Below, one piece after another: positions 11,476-19,819 of a stretch of DNA of 64,000 bases. The position numbers and the translations under genes are program-made. How positions within the stretch are numbered: position 1 is the first letter of the stretch; each line of letters starts with the position of its first letter. The notes under the pieces were generated by a model that made no database searches, had not been told where the DNA came from, and saw nothing but the letters and a program-made list of their open reading frames with translations. The DNA comes from Henckelia pumila (lineage: Eukaryota > Streptophyta > Magnoliopsida > Lamiales > Gesneriaceae): contig NC_133122.1 of assembly GCF_033568475.1 (NCBI RefSeq), forward strand, positions 140,561,402-140,625,401, read 5' to 3'.

Positions 11476-12114
11476 ATGATAGGATCTTCTTCACAAAAAT
11501 TGAAAAATATTTGTGTCTTTTGTGGTTCTAATACTTGAAAGAATGAAATATTTGTTGATGCAGCAATTAATTTTGGAAAAAAGTTAGCAGAGAGAAAAAT
11601 TCACTTGGTTTACGGAGGAGGCAATATTGGGTTAATGTGATCTATTTCAACAACAGCTCATCTTGGAGGTAGTCGGGTTTTGGGTATTATTCCTACAGCT
11701 TTAGCTGAAGGAAATATTACAGGTGTTCCGGTTGGGGAAGAGTTGAAAGTTTCATCAATGTACGAGAGAATAACTAAAATGATAGAAAATTCTGATGCTT
11801 TTATTGCCTTACCTGGTGGTTTTGGTACTTTAAAAGAAATTTTTCATCTTGTGTCTTGGGCACAACTTAATATCCATAATAAACCTGTTGGCTTGTTGAA
11901 TATCAATAACTATTATGATGGTTTGTTGACTTTTCTTGATGTAGCCGTGGAACAAAATTTTATTTCAGAAAATTCACGAAGGATGCTCATCTCTGCTTCG
12001 AATGAAGACCAATTAATTGATGATCTCCAAGCTTTTGTTCATCAACCTGATTCAGCTATAACAAAGATCAATTGGTCTCAACCAACTAGTAAGAAAAGAA
12101 AACTGGATCATTGA
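11476..12114 (+). pseudogene. LOG-family cytokinin riboside 5'-monophosphate phosphoribohydrolase, intronless copy inside the retrotransposon
   Basis: The frame from ATG 11476 to TGA 12114 spans 212 codons, the normal length of plant LOG proteins. It contains the N-terminal Rossmann strand (ICVFCGSNT), YGGGNIGLM, the signature PGGFGTLKE with its Glu, and WAQLNIHNKPVGLLN. LOG enzymes release active cytokinin bases from nucleotide precursors in the cytosol and nucleus. Two in-frame TGA codons (11536-11538, and 11638-11640 directly after GLM) break it. Each is a single-base change from a plausible sense codon. In the canonical Met-x-x-Arg-Lys-x-x-Met segment this copy reads MYERITKM, so Lys is Ile. 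The C-terminus is basic (KKRKLDH). Host LOG genes have several introns; their absence points to capture through an RNA intermediate. A short ORF starting at 11680 could still make the C-terminal two thirds. Confidence 0.85.
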
Positions 12115-13495
12115 TTCAACATGTCATGAAATGGTTTGTGTTTGTTCCTCATCTTCAATAATTTCAGGTGATATCTCTTTCATCATGTACTCTTTATTTT
12201 TCTTTAAAAAAATTAAAAACAATGTCATATTCAGGTTTGGGGGAGGGTTTATCCTTAAAAAAAATTAAATTTAAAAAATATATATTTCTATAATAATATT
12301 TATTTTTCTTTTTCAATGGCAGAGTAAGGAGTCAAAAACTCCTGACACGCATTAGTTTTTATTTATCATCTTATCACAATAGATTAGATTTTAATATTCC
12401 GTATATATTTAAATTGCAAACTACTAAGAAAATGAAATCTTTTTGTATAGATGTTTATTTAATCTTCTTTTTATCAATTTAATAGAAAATATATAATTGA
12501 TGGAATATAAGTTATAAATAATATATAATTGTGTGTTTTCAAATAACATATTTTCTAAAACTTTTATGAGTATATAATTAAAGTGATATTGATTGAATAA
12601 ATAATAACATGTATAATTGAGGGAATTAATTTGTAAAAGTGCAATAGTTACTCACATAAATTTTGTGAGTGAGGGGTAAGAACTGATAAAACAACTTATA
12701 AGCTTTTATTGATTATTAAAAAATGGTTGATTACTAGATTAAACCCATTTTGAAAAAAAAAAGAAAAAAAAAATTGGCTGCAAAGTTGTTTGAAGTTTGA
12801 TTGTAAAGATGTCGAGTATTAATATCTCTACTATAATTATTAATGTAATAGATTTATCTCATAAAAAATAAAAAAATAAACTTTGAAAAAAAAATGTTAC
12901 ATTTTCAAAGTTTATTGGAGGTATTTGATTATGTAAAAACAATTTTGCAGCCAAGCAAAAAAAAAAACAAAAAAACAAAAAAAAAATGGGTTTATTCTTT
13001 GTAAATCATCTTATCTTATTTTCAATATTAGGTTATTTGATTGTCTGCTTTACTAGCCATTTTCAAAGAGTGTATAATTTTCTTCCAACTCCATGAGTGA
13101 AAAACAGCTATATATGAAATACTTTAACCCGAGAGAATATGGAGTTGAGACTTTTACATTAATATTCCTGATTATATACAAGTTATGAAAATGATTTCTA
13201 TTATCCTTTTAATTATATTATTCTCAAAGTTTTTAGAAAATATTTATGTAAAAAAAATTATATATATTTAATATTTTGATATTGTGTGAAATATATATGT
13301 ATAGCCCATCCAATTACATATTAATATATTGGTTGATAATGAGATTTATAAATAAACATATGATCTCCTCACAAGTGTGTTTTTAAAATTTCAAAGTTTG
13401 CAAATTTGAATATATATATTAAGGAATAAAAATCTAACTTGTGATTTTATGATATTTTATGATATTTTATTACTAAGGGAATAGTAATTAGCCGG
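12115..13495. other. Non-coding 3' part of the Athila interior
   Basis: No ORF of note. A purine tract GTTTGGGGGAGGG at about 12234-12247 resembles a polypurine tract but lies 1.26 kb before the LTR, so it may be a secondary or ancestral tract. The rest is very AT-rich and holds the foldback at 12742-12992. Confidence 0.5.
12742..12992. mobile_element. Foldback / MITE-like insertion with TA flanks
   Basis: TAAACCCATTTT at 12740 is mirrored by AAAATGGGTTTA ending at 12994. Inside it, TTGGCTGCAAAGTTG (near 12774) pairs with CAATTTTGCAGCCAA (near 12940), and AAACTTTG pairs with CAAAGTTT in the centre. The whole segment can fold into one long hairpin. The TA at both borders suggests a Tc1/mariner-type MITE, but a simple inverted duplication is possible. 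Confidence 0.5.
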
Positions 13496-13503
13496 TTTGG
13501 GGA
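13496..13503 (+). promoter_or_regulatory. Probable polypurine tract
   Basis: TTTGGGGA directly precedes TGTGATGAAAC, a suitable TG start for the 3' LTR. Plus-strand DNA synthesis starts at such tracts. The position fits the length difference between the two LTRs. Confidence 0.5.
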
Positions 13504-15320
13504 TGTGATGAAACTTAAAATTTGTAATTATTTATATGTTGAAAAGTGTGTTTTAAAATTTAAGTTTAATTAAAATTATGAAGTTGTATTATTTTAGTGT
13601 TATGTGTTTATATTTAAATATTTTACTAAAATGTTGTATTTTACGGTTTGCACAGGTTTGGTAAAAATAAAATTACTCAAGCTACAAAGGTCATAATGGA
13701 GTAATCTCAAAACCTATAGAATCACAAAAGAGGCATCTTCAACTTTGTAGAAGACAAGAAATTCCAAAAACTTCATTAAGATGATCAAAATAATCAAACA
13801 TCAAAATGAAGACAGATTTACTTTTACTATGACCAGCTTGGAGTAAAAATATCATAAGTATTTCATATTTATCCAAAAGAGGTGAATGAGTTGTCAAAAC
13901 ACATCTACAGACAAAGGGCTACGTGTTATATGTTTTGTGCAGAAGCAAACTCGGAAGTCTAAGGCATCCAACATGCCAATTAAAGTTGGGTCAATGTATT
14001 GACATTCAAGGAGACAAGCACCCACCAACTTTACTATTCCATATTTAATGAGTCTTGGACTCTTTTTCTCATTTGGCCTATAAATAGATGTGTTGTATAA
14101 GCTTTGTAGTGTGCAAGAGTGTAGAAAAGTCCTCATTTGTAAAATAAATATTGTGTGTGTGAGAATAAAAGTTTGAGTGTGCATATTTCTCAAGTTCAAG
14201 TATGAAATTTATTTTATCCTTACTCTTGAGTTTCATGTTCATGGCAAGCTAAATCTTTTTATGTCAAGGTGAAAAGGTTTCATTGTTGGTCAAGTAAGAT
14301 TGTTTATATTTTGTATATTCTTTTCTTTTCTATTTTTATTTTTACTAATTGATCTTTATTTGTAGGTATAATTTTGGATGATTTGTTGTTATCTATTTAC
14401 ATCAAATGCTTGATACCTTGAATGTGGTTACCTTGATTTGTTGTCAAATATGATACAATAAATACTACAATAATTATATACTATAAATATATGTATCTAT
14501 TTATAATAAAGTCATATATATTATTTAGATGATAGCGTGACACTGTCGGTTGTTCTAAATAATATATTGTGATTTGAACTAACATTTACTTTCTCGCATC
14601 TAATTTTTACTTTATTGCAACTAACATTTACTTTTTCGCATATAACATTTATTTTTCCGCAACTAACATTTACTTTCTCGCATATAACATTTATTTTTCC
14701 GCAACTAACATTTACTTTATCGCATCTAACATAAAGTCATGTATTTTATTTAGACGATAGCGTGGCTCTGCCGGTTGTTCTAAATAAAATATTATGATTT
14801 GATCTAACATTTACTTTTATGTCAATTTATATTTATGCATTTATATATATATTATGGGTACCATGTATTAAATATTGGCTGATATTAATATAGTGGGAAC
14901 TATATTATATGATATACTTGTTTAAATATTTAATTGTTCTTTCTATGTTTATATTTATTCATCTATATATATATTATGGGTATCATTTATTAAATATCGG
15001 TTAATCTGATATTAATACAGTGGGAACTATATTATATGATATACTTGTTTAAATATTTCATTGTTCTTTTATGTTTATTCTTATTTTAGTTTCTTTTATT
15101 TATTTTTATTAAGCAATCTTAAATAAACCAACAATGAACCTTTGAAACCTTGACAATTTTATAATTTGTGTATTTGAAGTTTCATAATAATATTTCCATC
15201 TATAATATATCATGCTAAAATTAAACTTACAGCATCCTCTCCGTGGATCGATCTCGTACTCACGAGTATATTACTTGCAGACAACCTACACTTGGGTGAA
15301 TTACAATTTAAGTTGTACCA
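13504..15320 (+). repeat. 3' LTR of the Athila-type element
   Basis: Matches the 5' LTR from 13560 onward and probably begins at TG 13504, after the purine tract. It ends TTGTACCA at 15320, followed by the target duplication. The TATAAATA (14079-14086) and the 21-bp minisatellite (14581-14727) are conserved. The exact start depends on whether the first 56 bp were lost from the 5' LTR; the alternative start is 13549. Confidence 0.8.
14581..14727 (+). repeat. 21-bp minisatellite, 7 units, inside the 3' LTR
   Basis: Same unit and copy number as 4479-4625. The equal copy number shows that it predates the insertion. Confidence 0.85.
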
Positions 15321-15325
15321 ACGTG
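15321..15325. repeat. Target-site duplication, right copy (ACGTG)
   Basis: This pairs with 3523-3527. It directly follows the LTR terminus TTGTACCA. Confidence 0.75.
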
Positions 15326-15429
15326 ACACGGATATAATGTGGGAGTATCAAAAAGATGTCACGATGAGTGCTTATCGAGCCCGTGTTGCAGCTTCTATAT
15401 TATCCGATGCGAATGGATTATTGAAATAG
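15321..15429 (+). pseudogene. 3' end of the Ulp1-like gene, displaced by the Athila insertion
   Basis: Directly after the 3' LTR the sequence repeats ACGTG and continues in frame with the Ulp1 block that ends at 3527. The frame reads Arg-Asp-Thr-Asp, then IMWEYQKDVTMSAYRARV, and ends at a TAG (15427-15429). Removing the retrotransposon and one ACGTG copy joins the Cys-motif exon to this tail without a frame change. This shows that the two pieces were one gene before insertion. Confidence 0.75.
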
Positions 15430-15498
15430 TTATTAGTTGTGTGAATGTTTGATGGTGACAACCATATGCACGTTTTGATGGTGGCATGCATATGCACA

Positions 15499-15530
15499 TT
15501 TTGGTTTTGGTTTTGGTTTTGGTTTTATTT
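15499..15530 (+). repeat. TTTTGG microsatellite
   Basis: Five near-perfect TTTTGG units occur 70 bp after the Ulp1 stop. The 61-aa frame through it (a run of Trp-Phe) is an artefact of this repeat. Confidence 0.7.
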
Positions 15531-15659
15531 TGACGGTGATAGCCAGATGCCAATTTCACATTTCGAAATTTTCATTCCATGTAATAGACTAAAAATGTTA
15601 ATGCTTGTAGTATTCCATGTAGTAATCTGAATGTACGAGTATTTACAAACTCTATATAG

Positions 15660-17290
15660 TGCAGGTACATATGACATATTAGGTACAAATTCATGCATAA
15701 TAGATAAACTTGATCGTAATAAATTTATGAGGTACAAATGCATGCCTATAGGGTACACTTGAGCTCTTTTATAGGTACAGATCCCGGGAAACCAAGCACA
15801 CTCAGTAATAATTGATCGGTTGTAGATAATTTAATTTTCCAAGTACGCATCATAAGCCTACGAGGTACAGATGCATTAATAATAGGTACAATTTAGCTTT
15901 ATATTGAGTACATATGAGAGTAAATCAAGAACACATAAATGTGTTTAAATATTTGATGAATGTAAATAATTTCATTTCACAAGTACACATACTAAATTTA
16001 CGAGGTACAAATGCATGCTTATTGGGTACACTTGATCTCTTATACAGGTACAGATCCTTGGAAACCAGGCACACCCAGTAATTTTTGACCAGTTGTAGAT
16101 AATTTAATTTTCCAAGTACGCATCATAAGCCTACGAGGTATAGATGCATGAATAATAGTACAATTTAGCTTTATATTCAGTACACATAAGAGTAAATCGA
16201 GAACACATAAATGTGTTTAAATATTTGATGAATGTAAATAATTCCATATCACAAGTACACATAATAAATTTACATGGTACAAATGCATGCCTATTGAGTA
16301 CTCTTGATCTCTTATACAGGTACAGATCCTTGGAAACCAGACACACTCAGTAATTTTTGATCGGTTGTAGATAATTTAATTTTTCAAGTACGCATCATAA
16401 GCCTACGAGGTACAGATGCATGAATAATAGGTACAATTTAGCTTTATATTCAGTACACATGAGAGTAAATCGAGAACACATAAATGTGTTTAAATATTTG
16501 ATGAATGTAAATAATTCCATTTCACAAGTACACATAATAAATTTACAAGGTACAAATGTATGCCTATTGGGTACACTTGATCTCTTATACAGGTACAGAT
16601 CCTTGGAAACCAGGAACACTCAGTAATTTTTGACCGGTTTAGATAATTTAATTTTCCAAGTACGCATCATAAGCCTACGAGGTACAGATGCATGAATAAT
16701 AGGTACCATTTAGCTTTATATTCAGTACACATGAGAGTAAATCGAGAACACATAAATGTGTTTAAATATTTGATGAATGTAAGTAATTCCATTTCACAAG
16801 TACACATAATAAATTTACGAGGTACAAATGCATGCCTATTGGGTACACTTGATCTCTTATACAGGTACAGATCCTTGGAAACCAGGCACACTCAGTAATT
16901 TTAGACCGGTTGTAGATAATTCAATTTTCCAAGTACGCATCATAAGCCAACGAGGTACAGATGCATGAATAATTGGTACAATTTAGCTTCAAATTCAGTA
17001 CACATGAGTGTAAATCGAGAACACATAAATATGTTTAAATATTTGATGAATGTAAATAATTTCATTTCATGAGTATACATAATAAATTTACGAGGTACAA
17101 ATGCATGCCCATTGGGTACACTTGATCTCTTATACAGGTACAGATCCTTAGAAATCAGGCACACTCGGTAATTTTTGACCGGTTGTAGATAATTTAATTT
17201 TCCAAGTACGCATCATAAGCCTACGAGGTATAGCTGCATGAATAATAGGTACAATTTAGCTTCAAATTCAGTACACATGAGAGTAAATCG
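15660..17290. repeat. 272-bp tandem repeat array
   Basis: The anchor AAGTACGCATCATAAGCC recurs near 15840, 16114, 16386, 16658, 16931 and 17204, so successive copies are about 272 bp apart. Each unit also contains AGGTACAGATGCATGAATAA, AGAACACATAAATGTG and GGTACACTTGATCTC, and is rich in the short motif GGTACA. Related ~70-aa frames on both strands are by-products of the repeat. The first unit is more diverged. It lies inside the inferred MULE. Confidence 0.9.
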
Positions 17291-18440
17291 AGAACAACAT
17301 CGAGTATATATGAATGTGAGTCGAGCACATTCATGTATATGATATGTTTACATAAGTATGAAACATGTGATCAAATTCTTTGAAATTACTAGAATTCTTT
17401 ATGGATTGTGCTCTATAGTATGAAATAAGTTTTGAACTTCATTGTAACTAGTACAAGAATGTATATGATATGACTTCATGTAGTGACCACAAATATCCAA
17501 TGCATGTAATGACATGTTGAAATATGTTTCACATACTTAAATATCTGAGTTTTTAGACATGACAAGGTTGAATAATTTCAAATCCAAAGTATTGAATCTC
17601 ACAAGTACACATAATAAATTTATGAGGTACAAGTGCATGCCCATTGGGTACACTTGATCTCTTATACAGGTACAGATCCTTGGAAACCAGACACACTCGG
17701 TAATTTTTGACCGGTTGTAGATAATTTAATTTTCCAAGTACGCATCATAAGCCTACGAGGTACAGATGCATGAATAATAAGTACAATTTAGCTTCAAATT
17801 CAGTACACATGAGAGTAAATCAAGGACAACATTGAGTATATATGAATGTGAGTCGAGCACATTCATGTATATGATATGTTTACATAAGTATGAAACATGT
17901 GATCAAATTCTTTGAAATTACTAGAATTCTTTATGGATTGTGCTCTATAGTATGAAACAAGTTTTGAACTTCATTGTAACTAATACAATAATGTATATGA
18001 TATGACTTCATGTAGTGACCACAAATATCCAATGCATGTAATGACATGTTGAAATATGTTTCACATACTTAAATATCTGAGTTTTTAGACAGGACAAGGT
18101 TGAATAATTTCAAATCTAAAGTATTGAATCTCACAAGTACACATAATAAATTTACGAGGTACAAATGCATGCCTATTGGCATGGGTATACTTAATCTCTT
18201 ATACATGTATAGAACCTTGGAAACCAAGCACACTCGGTAATTTTTGACCGGTTGTAGATAATTTAATTTTTCAAATATGCATCATAAGCCTATGAGGTAC
18301 AAATGCATGAATAATAGGTACAATTTGGCTTCAAATTCAGTTCACATGAGAGTAAATCTAGAACACATAAATATGTAAATATTTGATGAATGTAAATAAT
18401 TTCATTTCATAAGTACACATAATAAATTTACGAGGTACAC
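17291..18440. repeat. Higher-order (~536-bp) repeat units, two copies
   Basis: After the sixth anchor the spacing doubles: anchors at about 17204, 17740 and 18275. Each longer unit is a 272-bp-type core plus about 265 bp of other sequence (GTATATATGAATGTGAG and CTTCATGTAGTGACCAC occur near 17303/17839 and 17467/18007). The two inserts are almost identical, so the whole 536-bp unit was duplicated recently. Confidence 0.85.
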
Positions 18441-18652
18441 ATGCATGATTATTGGGTACACTTGAGCTCTTCTTTAGGTACAGATAATGGGAAACCAGGC
18501 ACACTTAGTAATGCATGCCTATTGGATACACTTGAGCTCTTCTATAGGTACAGATCATGGGAAACCAAGCACACTCAGTAATGCATGCCTATTGGGTACA
18601 CTTGAGCTCTTCTGTAGGTACATATCGAGGGAAACCAAGCACCTTCAGTACA
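18441..18652. repeat. 70-bp tandem repeats, three copies
   Basis: GTACACTTGAGCTCTTCT recurs at about 18456, 18526 (ATACACTTG) and 18596 with 70-bp spacing. The unit is a sub-part of the 272-bp unit (GCATGCCTATTGGG to GGGAAACCAAGCACACTCAG), so a fragment was amplified separately. Confidence 0.85.
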
Positions 18653-18942
18653 TATTGCTGGACAGTTGTACAACCCATTATTATATTATTATACCTTGGA
18701 TATTATTTCATAACAGCTGTAGAATCTAGCAGCTTTATCCATCCTTTTTACACATGCATATCTCACCCACTTCAACTCATTGAATGTTGACCAACCAAAT
18801 TTTAGACGGCTCAATCCTACTACTTCATACATTTTTTCTTCAAGGATTTTCTTTGGTGCTTTCCGAATTCATCGAGGTATGTGTTTCTTCAAATATTTTT
18901 GAACATCGTCCTCTCAGCTCACGAAGGAATTGCGATTGCAGA

Positions 18943-19353
18943 ATGGAGTACAAGGATGCACCACAGTTCCAATGTGGTTTTGGGAAAATGATTTTAAGAC
19001 AAGCTGGAACTCGTGCTACCCGACCGGGAAAGTATTATTACATTTGTCCTTGCGATCTTTGACACAAAAATCGATTTTATTGGTGTGATGAATATCATGG
19101 TGATATACACGAAACCACGACAAATTCCAACAAGAGCACAACAATGAATCCGAGTTATGGTGAATCACCGGATCAACAATCATCATCCACCTCGGCACTT
19201 GGTTTAACTGAGTTGCTTGATCACCAACTCCATAAAAGCAATGGCATGATGGGTGTTTACATTGCACGAATATGTTGTTGTTTCGGTTGTTCATGTTTTC
19301 TCATTGCAGTTGTTCTCCTTCTAGTTTTTCTCATTTTTTTAATGAGATATTGA
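18943..19353 (+). pseudogene. Small GRF-type zinc finger / transmembrane ORF, interrupted
   Basis: From ATG 18943 the frame has FQCGFGKM, then RPGKYYYICPCDL, a TGA (19060-19062), then NRFYWCDEYH. This order (Cys-Gly near the start, a Gly-Lys-Tyr-Tyr-x-Cys-Pro block, an aromatic-Trp-x-Asp-Glu block) fits the plant GRF zinc finger. It ends with a Cys-rich hydrophobic helix (ARICCCFGCSCFLIAVVLLL) before TGA 19351-19353. Small GRF proteins with a C-terminal membrane segment are common near plant MULEs. The internal stop suggests a pseudogene or readthrough. Function is unknown. Confidence 0.55.
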
Positions 19354-19559
19354 TGAATGAAACTAATCTTTTATTTTAGTACTAATTTGGATATCATATT
19401 TGGAAAACTTATTGTTCGTTAGTTGTATACCCAATTTGGGTTCAAGGATACCTTATATTAGAAATTACTATACATAATTTAGCTATATTTGTACTTATTG
19501 TTTGGTCTCAAATTCAACATGCTATTGTACTTGTAAAAAAACTATGGTGCTAAAAAACA

Positions 19560-19580
19560 CAGACACACACACACACACCA
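19560..19580. repeat. (AC)n microsatellite
   Basis: An AC run of about nine units lies in the AT-rich spacer between the GRF ORF and the transposase end. Otherwise 19354-19819 holds nothing I can identify. Confidence 0.8.
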
Positions 19581-19819
19581 TCACATTAATCAACCTAATA
19601 ACACAGAAAAAATCAAACACAACAATATCAAAAAATTTCCATAATACAAATTCGTCTTAATATTACAACACAAAAGTTTGTCCACAAATCAAAAATGTTC
19701 TCAAAAATTAAACCACAAATAAGAGTTCAACTACTTGAAGATATCAAAGCAAAACACAAGAGTTTTGTTTTGAATCCCTCAAAACAAAACTTCCAAAAAA
19801 TGTCATCAAAATGAGGCTA

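Larger units (their letters stand above)
3528..15320 (+). mobile_element. Athila-type Ty3 LTR retrotransposon carrying two extra 3' ORFs
   Basis: Two long direct repeats (3528-5218 and about 13504-15320) flank an interior with a tRNA-Asp-type primer site, gag-protease, RT-RNase H and integrase in that order, all on the + strand. The gag signature (SNTYNPGWRNH-like, here SKTYNPGWRNHINLIW), the protease motif ALLDLGASVNLIPYSVY and the tRNA-Asp primer site fit the Athila branch. Flanking ACGTG copies (3523-3527, 15321-15325) are the target duplication. Gag and pol are broken by stops and frameshifts, so the copy is not autonomous. Between pol and the 3' LTR, the usual env-like position, lie an intact 183-aa ORF and a LOG-family copy. 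Confidence 0.88.

Noticed and set aside
12234-12247. GTTTGGGGGAGGG as the main polypurine tract
   Set aside because: It lies 1.26 kb before the LTR; the tract at 13496-13503 abuts the LTR start. It could be an ancestral tract left behind by the inserted 3' sequence.
16131-17164. Series of ~70-74-aa ORFs on both strands
   Set aside because: They recur every 272 bp with the tandem repeat and change with it; no domain and no start context. They are repeat by-products.
15660-18652. Regular repeats as a CRISPR array
   Set aside because: Units are 70-536 bp and contiguous without unique spacers; plant nuclear DNA; no cas genes.
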